This document shows positions 53,421 to 62,501 of a stretch of DNA of 64,000 nucleotides, piece by piece. The DNA comes from Lentibacillus halodurans (GTDB lineage: Bacteria; Bacillota; Bacilli; Bacillales; Amphibacillaceae). The notes under the pieces are model-generated. The model did not search any database. It saw only the letters and a program-made list of their open reading frames with translations, and was not told the DNA's origin. The DNA lies in NCBI RefSeq assembly GCF_900112045.1, contig NZ_FOJW01000011.1:62001-126000 (forward strand). Direction: 5' to 3'. A program made the position numbers and the translations under genes. How positions within the stretch are numbered: the first letter of the stretch is position 1; each line of letters begins with the position of its first letter.

Positions 53421-55115
53421 CTAATTAGCGGCCTCCTGAACGGATTCGATATGTTTCAAGGCACCTGGTTCAACTTCCTCAACGGCTTTTGCCGCATGTT
53501 CAAGTGCCAGCTCATATTCATAAGAGCGAAATAATCGTTCTGCTTCTGACAGCTTGCTGGAAAGAGTTGGATACTGACTGCGATACCGATTGGCATACTG
53601 GATCACCTGCTCAGTCAAGTAAGCCTGATCGAGCATCGTTTCTGTCTGTTCGGTTACATCATCAACGGCCGTTTTCGCTTCTAATAATGCATTCTGCACC
53701 TCTGCCATGTCAAGCGGCTGCTTTTCCAGTGCCTCAATAACCCGATTGTTCTTACTTGCCGCTTCATCCATCTTGTTCCAAATAAATGTCGGAATCCCCG
53801 GAATATTACTTTTGTTCAGTCTGCGATTTAGTTGATACAGCTGATTTTTCATATCCGTCAATTTCTCTTTCGCTTCCATTTCGTCTTTTCGCAGGTTTTG
53901 GATACGCTTTTTAAATTCTTCATGCTTTTCCTCTAATACATCCAGTTCCTTAAATCCATATTCAAGATCACTTCGCAAATCGGAATGTGCGGCAGTATTG
54001 TCCTGTTCGATCGAATTTGTAATATCTTCAAGCTGTTTGCGCAACTGGCTGATGGATTTGTCCAATGAGAGGTACTTTTCCATATCACTATCCTCAAAAT
54101 AGTAGCTTTGTTTCAGCTGCTCCACATCTTCTTTTGTCGCATCAAATTTATTCACGAGTGTATTTAGTGCATCCTGATAAGGTGATATTTTCGTTTCGAC
54201 ATAATTTTTGGCAATGGCTTCTTTTTCCAGCAGTTGATACATTTCTACCAAACGATCTTCTATTTCAGGAATAAGGGCACTTGCCTGTGATGTATCTCCT
54301 TTTTCCAGCGATTCCATACATTCAACTAGTCGGCGTTGATAGTGATGTACCTCTTTTTCAAATCCGAGATGCTCAATCCGGTATCCGTCTTCTTTCATAT
54401 CCTTTAAACCCTTGAACAGTTCATCAAGCTGTTCAGGTAAATCATGTTGGCACTTTTGGTATATGGATGGGAATTCGTCCATTTCTGTCGCCAAATCACT
54501 CAATTTCTGTTTCAATTCTTCAACCAGCTTCCGTGCCTCTGAGTAATCACCGGAATCCACCAGCTCATAGTATTGATGTAGCTCTTCCTCCAACTCATCA
54601 AGTTCGACATCAAATCGTAATTCCGCCTTGCCAAACTGATTACGCTGTTGTGAGAGTATTTTTCGCAGGTCTTTCAAATCCGGTTCAATCCGCTCGATTT
54701 CTTTACGGCTTGATTCCTCTGACTCCATTAGCAGATCCAGTTCTTCCAGCATTTCCTCAATATTTGTTTCAATTGATTGCAACGTCTGTTCAACTTTGCG
54801 TAACGTTTTTCTGGCACCAGGAAAACGATAACGGTCTGCTGCTTCTTCCGCGTCAAATAAATATTCCTCAATATCCGGCAGCTCTTTTGTTAAGATGTGC
54901 TCCCATCGTTCTTTCCACGCTTCAAATTTTTCCTGTGTCTCACCGGAGAGGTTCAAATTTTTAATACGCGAGAGCTCTGAAGCAATGTTGCGGTTCATAA
55001 TCTCCATTTTCCAGCCTTCCAGACGATCCACAACATCATAAACCCGTTTCCGCATGATAAGTCCCGTGATAATTAATGCAATAATAACTAAAATCGTTCC
55101 TATTATGTATGCCAT
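53421..55115 (-). CDS. ezrA: EzrA, septation ring formation regulator
   Basis: 564 residues. An N-terminal membrane segment (YIIGTILVIIALIITGLIM), then spectrin-like coiled-coil repeats along the rest. The QNR patch region is seen near the C-terminus (TEQVIQYANRYRSQYPTL). EzrA binds FtsZ, limits extra Z rings and joins the division and wall-growth machinery. Size matches B. subtilis EzrA (562). Confidence 0.95.
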   Translation of the reverse strand: MAYIIGTILVIIALIITGLIMRKRVYDVVDRLEGWKMEIMNRNIASELSRIKNLNLSGETQEKFEAWKERWEHILTKELPDIEEYLFDAEEAADRYRFPGARKTLRKVEQTLQSIETNIEEMLEELDLLMESEESSRKEIERIEPDLKDLRKILSQQRNQFGKAELRFDVELDELEEELHQYYELVDSGDYSEARKLVEELKQKLSDLATEMDEFPSIYQKCQHDLPEQLDELFKGLKDMKEDGYRIEHLGFEKEVHHYQRRLVECMESLEKGDTSQASALIPEIEDRLVEMYQLLEKEAIAKNYVETKISPYQDALNTLVNKFDATKEDVEQLKQSYYFEDSDMEKYLSLDKSISQLRKQLEDITNSIEQDNTAAHSDLRSDLEYGFKELDVLEEKHEEFKKRIQNLRKDEMEAKEKLTDMKNQLYQLNRRLNKSNIPGIPTFIWNKMDEAASKNNRVIEALEKQPLDMAEVQNALLEAKTAVDDVTEQTETMLDQAYLTEQVIQYANRYRSQYPTLSSKLSEAERLFRSYEYELALEHAAKAVEEVEPGALKHIESVQEAAN

Positions 55116-55318
55116 AAAATGCCTCCTAACTTCATTTCCATATAAGAGGATTTTCCCGAAAATATGTATACGATTAATCCGCTGTGATCAAATCATATAG
55201 TATATTACTCATGATACCACGTTATGGGCATTTTTGGCGAAAAAAATTCAAATAAATTGATGTTTCGACAAGATTTTTCCAAAACATCTGCAAAAATCAT
55301 CTGCATAATCCAATTTTA

Positions 55319-55948
55319 TCAGTTCATTCGGCTGTTTTTACTGTTTTGTTCCACAACATAATCCAGCCAATTCTCAATTGTTTTTGTATAATTTTTAACA
55401 AACTGCTGATGTGAAAACGCTCCAACAACCTGATTTTTCCATTCGTGCTGCATGAGATATGGCGTGATCAGCATTCCTTTTAACTGCATCAGCAAAAACT
55501 GATGATCCATACGCTCCTTTCTCTGTTCCGGAAAAATCGCAGCAAAGGCATTACTGATCAAATAATTTTCTTTTGCCAGATAGGTAACCGTCATTTCACG
55601 GACAAAAACCGAATCCAGTGACAATTCTCGTTGAATAAAACATGACAATTGATGGTTAAGTTGTTTGTACTGTATAATGGCCTCAATCATTTTTTTCAGC
55701 TGTTTCAATGGTGTTAAGGTTTCATTTTCCTGCAGGGACGTTTCGATCGTCTCAATATATGCTTCATAATATTGCGTAACGGCGTACTCAAGGAGCCCTT
55801 GTTTGCTTTTGAAATAATAGCTGATCAAAGAAACATTAACAGCAGCTTTATCGGCTATGTCCCTGACCGAAGTACCATGGAAACCATTCTGAAAAAACAA
55901 TGACGATGCAGCATTGATGACTTTTTGTTTCGTCGGATTTTTTTTCAT
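55319..55948 (-). CDS. refZ: RefZ (YttP), TetR-type FtsZ regulator
   Basis: 209 residues. TetR HTH at the N-terminus (VINAASSLFFQNGFHGTSV, ADKAAVNVSLISYYFKSKQGL) and a helical C-terminal domain. Position between ezrA and the fRMsr/rpsD genes matches yttP/refZ, whose product binds oriC-proximal sites and affects FtsZ ring placement in sporulation. The hisJ gene that lies near it in B. subtilis is absent. A TCGACAAA/TTTGTCGA dyad lies just upstream. Confidence 0.87.
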   Translation of the reverse strand: MKKNPTKQKVINAASSLFFQNGFHGTSVRDIADKAAVNVSLISYYFKSKQGLLEYAVTQYYEAYIETIETSLQENETLTPLKQLKKMIEAIIQYKQLNHQLSCFIQRELSLDSVFVREMTVTYLAKENYLISNAFAAIFPEQRKERMDHQFLLMQLKGMLITPYLMQHEWKNQVVGAFSHQQFVKNYTKTIENWLDYVVEQNSKNSRMN

Positions 55949-56011
55949 TGGAACGCATACCCCCTTACTTTTCTTTTACGACGAAATGAGGAAAATCCCT
56001 TCAATTTTCGC

Positions 56012-56038
56012 TCGACAAATATTTCAATCCTTTGTCGA
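56012..56038. promoter_or_regulatory. TCGACAAA-N11-TTTGTCGA dyad between refZ and fRMsr
   Basis: Exact 8-bp arms (56012-56019, 56031-56038) in the shared promoter region of the divergent refZ and fRMsr genes. A half site TTTCGACA lies at 55263-55270 beyond the other end of refZ. It may be the binding site of RefZ itself. Confidence 0.5.
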
Positions 56039-56063
56039 AATCTAATAAAATGGAAGGAAGTGA

Positions 56064-56552
56064 ATGATGATGTTTCAGACAACTGCTTATTCCGATGACA
56101 AGGTGAAAGATTATGAACGATTATTAAAACAGTTAACAGCCCTTTCCGAGGATGAAACAGATGCTATTGCCATTTTATCGAATGCTTCAGCTTTATTAAA
56201 TCAATTTCTCGATGACGTGAACTGGGTCGGATTTTATTTATGGAAAAACGATGAACTGGTGCTCGGACCATTCCAGGGTTTGCCTGCATGCATTCGGATT
56301 GCATATGGCAAAGGTGTCTGCGGAACCGCTATTAAGGAAGGTAAAACACAGCGGGTTGAGGATGTAATGGCATTTCCGGGACATATTGCCTGTGACAGTG
56401 CCAGCCAATCGGAAATCGTCGTACCGATGTCCGTGGATAACGGAATCTATGGCGTACTGGATATTGACAGCCCAATTAAAAACCGGTTTGATGAAACAGA
56501 CCAGATCTATCTGGAAAAATTCGCAAGAGAATTGGAACGATTGGTTCGATAA
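56064..56552 (+). CDS. ytsP: Free methionine-(R)-sulfoxide reductase (GAF domain, YtsP-like)
   Basis: 162 residues forming a GAF domain. Conserved fRMsr cysteines lie in GLPACIRIAYGKGVCGTA and GHIACDSASQSEIV. It reduces free Met-(R)-sulfoxide. In B. subtilis ytsP lies between yttP and rpsD as here. Three ATG codons follow AAGGAAGTGA (56064, 56067, 56070); the later two have better spacing, so the exact start is open. Confidence 0.9.
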   Translation: MMMFQTTAYSDDKVKDYERLLKQLTALSEDETDAIAILSNASALLNQFLDDVNWVGFYLWKNDELVLGPFQGLPACIRIAYGKGVCGTAIKEGKTQRVEDVMAFPGHIACDSASQSEIVVPMSVDNGIYGVLDIDSPIKNRFDETDQIYLEKFARELERLVR

Positions 56553-56716
56553 TGATCGATGCGAGGCTTGGACACAATGAAAATTTTCCACGCTAAAGAC
56601 GAACGATTACAGGGAGGAAGTGCAGCATTTGACTTTTTCAACAGTCACATCCTTATTCATCGTTGTTAACGACTGCGAACAATCATAGTGGAATCATCGT
56701 TCGAATTTATCTTTGG

Positions 56717-56741
56717 CTAATATCCTTTTGTCCCAGCCTCA
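56717..56741. repeat. Dispersed repeat, copy 2 (GAGGCTGGGACAAAA type)
   Basis: Matches 34427-34451 at 22 of 25 positions; the reverse strand reads TGAGGCTGGGACAAAAGG. It lies in the gap before rpsD (56553-57086), which holds no gene I accept. Confidence 0.6.
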
Positions 56742-56851
56742 CCTTTTTATACAATTCTGGACTCACCCACGATTGATAAAGTGTGAACTTCCCCAATTAT
56801 GACAACTTCAGCAAAATGAATAACCGATCTCCACCTCAACACAGAAAATGG

Positions 56852-56880
56852 TTGACTTACAGCTTGATAACTTATATACT
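56852..56880 (+). promoter_or_regulatory. rpsD promoter
   Basis: TTGACT (56852-56857), 17 bp, TATACT (56875-56880). Transcription would start near 56887, leaving a leader of about 200 nt before rpsD. Confidence 0.75.
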
Positions 56881-56886
56881 GTTGGT

Positions 56887-57086
56887 TGTGTAAAATAAAA
56901 AGGTAGCCTATGTGAACCGGTATTGCCCCCATTTTGTTCCTCCGAATAAGGTTTAATTGCCTGTCAGGAGGTGTATCGTGTAACTCTCTGCTGCTGGAGC
57001 GATGGTACATGAAAATAAAATGGACAATGATCAGGGACACGGTCGTTTATTTTATGCAAATAAACTAATAAAGGAGGAAATGTCCT
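56887..57086 (+). ncRNA. Probable S4 autoregulatory leader of rpsD
   Basis: The 200-nt untranslated leader fits the known S4-mediated feedback on rpsD in Bacillus. GACCATG and similar short complements near 57040-57055 suggest folding, but I could not confirm the S4-binding fold by eye. No intrinsic terminator is visible in it. Confidence 0.4.
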
Positions 57087-57689
57087 ATGGCACGATTTAC
57101 CGGATCAGACTGGAAAAAATCACGCCGCCTCGGCATTTCACTAACCGGAACCGGTAAGGAACTGGATAGACGTCCTTACGCTCCAGGACAACACGGACCT
57201 AACCAGCGCAAGAAAATGTCTGAATATGGTCTGCAGCTGCAGGAAAAACAAAAACTGCGCTTCATGTACGGGTTGAACGAACGTCAATTCCGCAACCTGT
57301 TTACACAAGCTAGTAAAATGAAAGGTGTCCATGGTGAGAACTTCATGATTCTGCTTGAATCCCGTCTGGACAACATCGTTTACCGTCTTGGACTGGCCCG
57401 TACACGTCGTCAGGCACGCCAGCTGGTAAACCATGGTCACGTAACAGTCGATGGCGGACGCGTTGATATTCCATCCTATCGCGTGATGCCTGGTCAGGTC
57501 ATCGGATTGCGTGAAAAATCACAAAACCTTGACATCGTCAAAGAAGCAATCGAAGTTAACAACTTTGTACCGGAATACCTGACATTTGATGAGGATAAAA
57601 AAGAAGGAACGTATTCACGTTACCCAGAACGTTCCGAACTGCCGGCTGAAATTAACGAAGCGCTTATTGTTGAATTCTACTCTCGTTAA
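57087..57689 (+). CDS. rpsD: 30S ribosomal protein S4
   Basis: 200 residues. [36 protein letters not shown] and the S4 RNA-binding domain ([38 protein letters not shown]). A zinc-free S4 of the Bacillus type. It binds 16S rRNA early in assembly and represses its own synthesis. AAAGGAGGAA precedes the ATG. Confidence 0.98.
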   Translation: MARFTGSDWKKSRRLGISLTGTGKELDRRPYAPGQHGPNQRKKMSEYGLQLQEKQKLRFMYGLNERQFRNLFTQASKMKGVHGENFMILLESRLDNIVYRLGLARTRRQARQLVNHGHVTVDGGRVDIPSYRVMPGQVIGLREKSQNLDIVKEAIEVNNFVPEYLTFDEDKKEGTYSRYPERSELPAEINEALIVEFYSR

Positions 57690-57726
57690 TAAACCTGCTT
57701 TGCAAATGCAGCAATTACTAACGTTT

Positions 57727-57765
57727 AAAAGCTCTCAAACTCTTACTATGTTTGAGAGCTTTTTA
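57727..57765 (+). terminator. Intrinsic terminator of rpsD
   Basis: GCTCTCAAAC and GTTTGAGAGC pair around 9 nt, then TTTTTAT on the plus strand; A-rich on the other side. The following 57766-57984 has no gene. Confidence 0.9.
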
Positions 57766-57984
57766 TAAAATAAAAAAACACCTCTTCCGATAAGGGTTGA
57801 AAACCAAAATGTTGCCAACCGATCTCCAAATGGAGGAACTTAAAACTGAAAGAAATGGAAGAGAAAGAGTGGCACCAAATTGAAAAACGATTCACAAAGT
57901 GCAAAATATAAAACAGACTAGAATAACTGCCAGTTACATGCTGAATAAATAAATTAAACAGTGACTGGGAGTTTATTTTAAGAT

Positions 57985-58929
57985 TTAAAATTTAAATTCC
58001 ACTTCTATATTTTCCTGATTTTCGTAGCCTTTCATATATTGAATTCTGCGTTGTGCGGATGTGCTGTTCACTTGTTCATCTGCGTGATAAGAAGACCTTA
58101 CGAGTGGACCTGATTCACAATGTGTAAATCCTTTTTCCAACGCAATTTCCTTTAATTCCTGAAATTCATCAGGATGATAATAACGTTCCACACGTAAATG
58201 TTTCTTTGTAGGTTGCAAGTATTGTCCGATTGTCATGATATTGACATCATGAGCTAATAAATCGTCCATTGCCTCAATAATTTCTTCCTTTGTTTCACCC
58301 AGACCAACCATGATGCTGGATTTCGTAGGTGTATTCGGCGCAATTTCTTTAACACGTTTTAAAAGCTGCAGTGATCTGTCATAGGTCGCTTTTGCTCTAA
58401 CGCGTTTTGTCAGTCGGCGAACGGTTTCAATATTATGATTAAAAATATCTGGTTCACTGTTCATTAATGTATGAAGGCTTTCGTAATCGCCTTTCATATC
58501 AGAGGGAAGAATTTCAATCGTGCTTCCAGGATTTTGTTTACGGATTGAGCGAACAGTTTCAGCAAAAACTGCCGCACCGCCATCATTCAAATCATCCCGT
58601 GCTACAGCTGTTACGACCACATGTTTCAACCCCATGACGTCAACCGAATCGGCAACCCGCTTTGGTTCTCCCCAGTCCAGTTCATTAGGAAGTCCTGTTT
58701 TTACTGCACAAAAGCGGCAACCTCGTGTACATGTGTCCCCTAAAATCATAAATGTAGCTGTTTTTCTTTCACTCCAGCATTCATAAATATTCGGGCACCT
58801 TGCTTCCTCACAAACCGTGTTTAAACGGTTATCACGCATGAGATTTTTAAGCTTTCGATACGATTCATTTGTGTTGATCTTTGTTTTTAACCACTCCGGT
58901 TTACGTATGTACTTAGTTTGTTTGGCCAC
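57985..58929 (-). CDS. lipA: Lipoyl synthase (radical SAM)
   Basis: About 314 residues. Auxiliary cluster Cys motif [12 protein letters not shown] and radical-SAM motif CTRGCRFC are both present, with the third auxiliary element RSSYHADEQ near the C-terminus. It inserts two sulfurs into octanoyl groups on carrier proteins. It overlaps the end of lipM (58913), so the two are coupled. The start is GTG 58927-58929, about ten bases after AAAGGAG; a GTG at 58938 is too close to that site. Confidence 0.94.
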   Translation of the reverse strand: MAKQTKYIRKPEWLKTKINTNESYRKLKNLMRDNRLNTVCEEARCPNIYECWSERKTATFMILGDTCTRGCRFCAVKTGLPNELDWGEPKRVADSVDVMGLKHVVVTAVARDDLNDGGAAVFAETVRSIRKQNPGSTIEILPSDMKGDYESLHTLMNSEPDIFNHNIETVRRLTKRVRAKATYDRSLQLLKRVKEIAPNTPTKSSIMVGLGETKEEIIEAMDDLLAHDVNIMTIGQYLQPTKKHLRVERYYHPDEFQELKEIALEKGFTHCESGPLVRSSYHADEQVNSTSAQRRIQYMKGYENQENIEVEFKF

Positions 58930-59764
58930 TCGTGACACGCTCCTTTGATGAATGAAAGTTCAAAGCTTCTGATTCGTATTTTGTATCCGCCAGATAAAAA
59001 ACTTCTTCCCAATCACTTTCAGAAAGTTTGAGAGGCTTGAATGCTATGTTTAAGCCTGTTTCAAATCCTTTCTTGAAAGCTGCGGTCATCATCTCATACG
59101 TATGTTGTTTATTCGTTAGTTCATCAATCGTAACCGCCTTATGATGAAATGCTTCCCGCTTTCTTTGCCTGCTTTTTTCAGAAGGGAAACGAAACAGATC
59201 AAATAACATATCTGTATCCATACGCATTGGAACAGATCCGTGTTGCATCAGCACGCCATTTTTCCGTGTCTGTGCATTTCCGGACAGTTTTTTTCCATCA
59301 ACAACCATTTCATAATAAGCGGGTTCCTCAAAACAAATAGCTGAATGCTCTCTTCTGGCGCGTTTTTCTGGAAGTGCATAGTCCGCCTCGACGCCCAGAT
59401 TCCGGTACCCTTCTAAAACACCCTTTGATAAAACGTAATAAGCATCTTTCACTGATTTTGGAATACCCGGGTCTTTTTCTGATATAACGAGACTATAGGT
59501 TAGCTCATTGTCATGCAGTACAGCGCTCCCGCCAGTCAGCCGGCGGACAAATTGGCAGCCATGTTTGTCAACAGCATTAAAGTCAATCGTCTTGCCAGCT
59601 TTTTGAAAATGGCCGATCGATAAACTTGGCTTTTTCCATCCATATAATCTTAGTGTCGGTTGGATCTTACCTTCATTAAGCCAGTTAATCATGCATTCAT
59701 CCAAAGCCATATTTACCGCTGCATCATGATGGCCGGTATCCAAAAATAGCCATTCTTTTTGCAT
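58913..59764 (-). CDS. lipM: LipM-like octanoyltransferase (lipoate ligase fold)
   Basis: 283 residues of the BPL/LplA/LipB fold: [20 protein letters not shown], and the catalytic Cys in [16 protein letters not shown] (Cys144), then [20 protein letters not shown]. Sequence follows B. subtilis LipM, which moves octanoate from ACP to GcvH, rather than LplA. Coupled to lipA. The start is ATG 59762-59764 after GGAGGTGA. It lies downstream of a TPP riboswitch and terminator on the same strand with no gene between. Confidence 0.88.
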   Translation of the reverse strand: MQKEWLFLDTGHHDAAVNMALDECMINWLNEGKIQPTLRLYGWKKPSLSIGHFQKAGKTIDFNAVDKHGCQFVRRLTGGSAVLHDNELTYSLVISEKDPGIPKSVKDAYYVLSKGVLEGYRNLGVEADYALPEKRARREHSAICFEEPAYYEMVVDGKKLSGNAQTRKNGVLMQHGSVPMRMDTDMLFDLFRFPSEKSRQRKREAFHHKAVTIDELTNKQHTYEMMTAAFKKGFETGLNIAFKPLKLSESDWEEVFYLADTKYESEALNFHSSKERVTSGQTN

Positions 59765-59826
59765 GAATTCACCTCCATAACTTTTACACATTCAATCGTA
59801 ACAACAAGTTAACCCTCGCCCTAAAG

Positions 59827-59855
59827 AAAAAACTGCACACCCAAAGGGAATGCAG
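59827..59855 (-). terminator. Riboswitch-linked intrinsic terminator ahead of lipM
   Basis: On the minus strand CTGCATTCCC and GGGTGTGCAG form a ten-base stem with one mismatch around TTT, then TTTTTTCTTT. Its 5' arm can instead pair with the 3' end of the TPP aptamer (GGGGAAGTGTAG), giving an on/off switch. Confidence 0.8.
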
Positions 59856-59885
59856 TCCGGTTAAAAATAAATATATATCCTGACT

Positions 59886-59975
59886 ACACTTCCCCACGCT
59901 GGCATTATCCAGTTCAGGTTCCAAGGGTCAAAACAACATTGTTTTTCTCAGCCGCATCAACAGCTCCCCTAGTGT
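59886..59975 (-). promoter_or_regulatory. TPP riboswitch (thi box) upstream of lipM-lipA
   Basis: Minus strand shows all thi-box parts in order: P1 ACACT...AGTGT, GGGGAGC, GCGGCTGAGA, ACCCTTGGAACCTGA, CTGGATAATGCCAGCG and GGGGAAG. It is close to consensus. The terminator and lipM follow directly; no thiamine gene lies between. Confidence 0.92.
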
Positions 59976-60003
59976 AAAATATTTTATACAGCTTTCTTTT
60001 CCC

Positions 60004-60031
60004 ATCCTAACATACCTTATTTTGTTGTAAA
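60004..60031 (-). promoter_or_regulatory. Promoter of the minus-strand TPP riboswitch transcript
   Basis: TTTACA (60026-60031), 16 bp, TAGGAT (60004-60009) with an extended TGT. It lies about 30 bp ahead of the aptamer. Confidence 0.55.
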
Positions 60032-60295
60032 GGATAATTTCTCCAGTGTTTAATAGGGACCTTCTATAGTAAAATCTCTTCCTAACCAAAATTAGATACA
60101 TACCTTCAGGAGACTGCCTTTCTATTTCCTATCAAATTCGAATAAACTATCAGTACAGGGCTCGATAACCATGGAAAGAGGGGCGTTCCCTCGATTCGTC
60201 ACGTTCAGAACAGCACCTTTCCAACGTAAATATGCCGACCGTTATCTCAGTTACATTAATTTTCAAATATCCAAACCGAAAGAGAAATTGAACTA

Positions 60296-60323
60296 TTGAC
60301 ATTGACCTTATCGATGTTACAAT
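60296..60323 (+). promoter_or_regulatory. Promoter of the thiamine operon
   Basis: TTGACA (60296-60301), 16 bp, TACAAT (60318-60323), followed by the TPP aptamer. The DNA from 60032 to 60295 between the two promoters shows no gene. Confidence 0.65.
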
Positions 60324-60341
60324 TTAACCAACAATTTAAAA

Positions 60342-60438
60342 ATCTCTAGGGGTGCCTTTTAAAAAGGCTGAGATCAAAGTGATGGACTTTGGGACCCTTT
60401 GAACCTGATACGGTTGATGCCGGCGAAGGGAAGTGAAC
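60342..60438 (+). promoter_or_regulatory. TPP riboswitch of the tenI-thiOSGF operon
   Basis: CTAGGGGTGCC, GGCTGAGATC, GGGACCCTTTGAACCTGAT, GATGCCGGCGAAGGGAAGTG: a complete thi box. The end GGGAAGTG can pair with CACTTTCC of the terminator 5' arm, so TPP binding should favour termination. Confidence 0.95.
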
Positions 60439-60476
60439 GAACGGATATCAAATCATTCTATAAGCTATGATCGTTC

Positions 60477-60512
60477 AAAACCACTTTCCTCTTATCAGGA
60501 AGGTGGTTTTTT
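60477..60512 (+). terminator. Riboswitch-controlled terminator ahead of tenI
   Basis: AACCACTTTCCT and AGGAAGGTGGTT pair with one mismatch around 6 nt, then TTTTTT. It is 33 bp upstream of the tenI start. Confidence 0.9.
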
Positions 60513-60544
60513 ACATTGTCAAACAGCTTCAGGGAGGTGTGCCA

Positions 60545-61192
60545 ATGGACCGCGTTCAAAAACGTGATACAAACATCGGAGCACTTCATATCATCTCAAC
60601 CGGACAGCAATCCCCGGAAACATTAGCGGGAATTGTTGAACAAATCATCGACCATATCGACGCTATTCATCTTCGGGAAAAATTATGGTCTGATAAGCAA
60701 ATGACCGAAACAATCCTGCTGCTTCATTCCAAAGGGATTCCACTGGAGAAAATTGTTGTCAACCATCAAGCAGCTATAGCTCACGTCATGAACACGAAAG
60801 GCGTCCAATTAACACATAACAGTAATGATGCAGCGACGATTCGTCATGCTTATCCCGATCTGCATCTTGGCCGCTCTGTCCACTCGGTACAAGAGGCCGT
60901 TGATGCCTGCAACCGAGGTGCTGATTATGTCATCTTTGGTCACGTCTTTGCAACCCGGTCAAAACCTGATTTACAGCCTAAAGGACTTGCGGAATTAAGA
61001 AACGTTGTTCAACTAGTAAACATACCTGTTCTGGCGATTGGCGGAATTACGCCCGAGAACACACCGGATATTATTAAAACCGGAGCCAGTGGTATAGCCG
61101 TATTATCCGGTGTTTTACTGGCCCACGACCCTTTCGAAAAGGTGATGGATTACACGAAAGCGTTAAAAAAGGGTGATAAACAAAATGTATGA
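60545..61192 (+). CDS. tenI: TenI, thiazole tautomerase
   Basis: 215 residues of the ThiE/TenI barrel: LHIISTGQQ, IDAIHLREKLWSDKQ, LGRSVHSVQEA, YVIFGHVFATRSKP, VLAIGGITPEN. TenI rather than ThiE is supported by the HVFATRSKP loop and the thiO neighbour. It aromatises the thiazole carboxylate made by ThiG. The start is ATG 60545-60547 after GGGAGGTG; the upstream frame crosses the terminator. tenA, which precedes it in B. subtilis, is absent. Confidence 0.9.
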   Translation: MDRVQKRDTNIGALHIISTGQQSPETLAGIVEQIIDHIDAIHLREKLWSDKQMTETILLLHSKGIPLEKIVVNHQAAIAHVMNTKGVQLTHNSNDAATIRHAYPDLHLGRSVHSVQEAVDACNRGADYVIFGHVFATRSKPDLQPKGLAELRNVVQLVNIPVLAIGGITPENTPDIIKTGASGIAVLSGVLLAHDPFEKVMDYTKALKKGDKQNV

Positions 61193-62300
61193 TGTCATTA
61201 TTATCGGCGGCGGTGTCATCGGCAGTTCGATTGCCTTTCAGCTAAGCAAACGACAGTATCATGTTCTTGTCATCGAAAAAGATGAAATCGGACACAAGGC
61301 ATCAAGGGCAGCAGCAGGGATGTTAGGCGCACAAAATGAAATGGAAAACAACGGCCCGCTCTCATCACTTGCACGTCAAAGCCGGGCCATGTTTCCTGCA
61401 TTAGCAACGGAATTAAAATCACTCAGCGGGATCGATATCGAGCTAATCCAAAGCGGTATACTAAGGGTCGCTCGAACAGAAGAAGAAACAAATCAATTAA
61501 AATATGCCGCTGAACGTCAACAGAAGTCAGCCGAGAATGCAACCTGGCTGTCCCATGAGCAACTAAAAGAAAAAGAACCGAGCCTTTCTGCTAATTCAGT
61601 GACAGGCGCACTTTATATGCCAAACGACGGGCAAGTCAATGCACAACTTTTCACCCAAGCATTGGCACAGTCTGCTGCCAAATTGGGTGCAGACTTCCTG
61701 GAATATACCGATGTACAGCAGTTTCTGTTCGAAAAGAATCGCATGACCGGAGTAACAACAAAAAACGGTACATTCTTAGCCGATACAGTTATCACAGCTT
61801 GTGGGGCGTGGAGCAGCCGATTATTGGAGAAAACTAATCTTTCATTGGATCTTTATCCGGTAAAGGGCGAATGTTTTTCCGTTTATCATAATGAGCGCTT
61901 GATTACATCCAGTATTTTTTCATCGTCATGCTATATTGTACCGAAGTCCGGCCGGAGATTGATTATCGGTGCCACACAAAAAGCCCATAGCTTTGATGAT
62001 TCCGTCTTACTTGGCGGAGTCCATGAACTAATGACCAATGCCATTCACCTTGTCCCAAAACTCAAAAATGCCCAATGGGAAAAAGCATGGACCGGTCACC
62101 GTCCACAAACAGGAGATGGATTGCCTTATATGGGCGAACATCCTGATATAAATGGGTTGTGGATCGCATCTGGACATTTTCGAAACGGCATTTTATTAGC
62201 GCCCATTACCGGTTTGCAGATGGCTGACTATATCGAAGGAAAGCCTGTCAATAATACCTTTCGACTTCAGCGACTATCACAGAAGGAGGTTAATCTATGA
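61185..62300 (+). CDS. thiO: ThiO, glycine oxidase
   Basis: 371 residues. FAD site VIIIGGGVIGSSIAFQLSKR, DAO-fold motifs HKASRAAAGMLGA and GLWIASGHFRNGILLAP. It oxidises glycine to the imine used in thiazole synthesis. The start is ATG 61185-61187, overlapping the end of tenI, with AAGGGTGAT upstream. It overlaps thiS by 4 nt. Confidence 0.94.
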   Translation: MYDVIIIGGGVIGSSIAFQLSKRQYHVLVIEKDEIGHKASRAAAGMLGAQNEMENNGPLSSLARQSRAMFPALATELKSLSGIDIELIQSGILRVARTEEETNQLKYAAERQQKSAENATWLSHEQLKEKEPSLSANSVTGALYMPNDGQVNAQLFTQALAQSAAKLGADFLEYTDVQQFLFEKNRMTGVTTKNGTFLADTVITACGAWSSRLLEKTNLSLDLYPVKGECFSVYHNERLITSSIFSSSCYIVPKSGRRLIIGATQKAHSFDDSVLLGGVHELMTNAIHLVPKLKNAQWEKAWTGHRPQTGDGLPYMGEHPDINGLWIASGHFRNGILLAPITGLQMADYIEGKPVNNTFRLQRLSQKEVNL

Positions 62301-62500
62301 ATCTCTTCATTAATGGTTCGATGGCCCAATTACCGGAGCAAGTAAAAACAGTTTCTGATGTCATTCGTTATTTTTTCAGCGAACAGCCAGTCGTCATTGT
62401 TGAACATAACGGTGAAATTTTAGATAAGGAAACCCATCTAACAAGAGAAGTGGCGGATGGTGATAAACTGGAATTGGTAAATTTTGTAGGAGGTGGCTGA
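62297..62500 (+). CDS. thiS: ThiS, sulfur carrier protein
   Basis: 67 residues of the ubiquitin-like fold ending in FVGGG; the terminal Gly-Gly is adenylated by ThiF and then thiocarboxylated. AAGGAGGT precedes the start within thiO. Confidence 0.95.
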   Translation: MNLFINGSMAQLPEQVKTVSDVIRYFFSEQPVVIVEHNGEILDKETHLTREVADGDKLELVNFVGGG

Positions 62501-62501
62501 T

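Noticed and set aside
56747-57040. A 97-codon open frame on the minus strand before rpsD
   Set aside because: It overlaps the rpsD promoter and leader on the opposite strand, has no ribosome site and its product resembles no protein.
60467-60544. An upstream start for tenI that would add 26 residues
   Set aside because: It would translate through the riboswitch terminator; the ATG at 60545 has a strong ribosome site and gives the family N-terminus.
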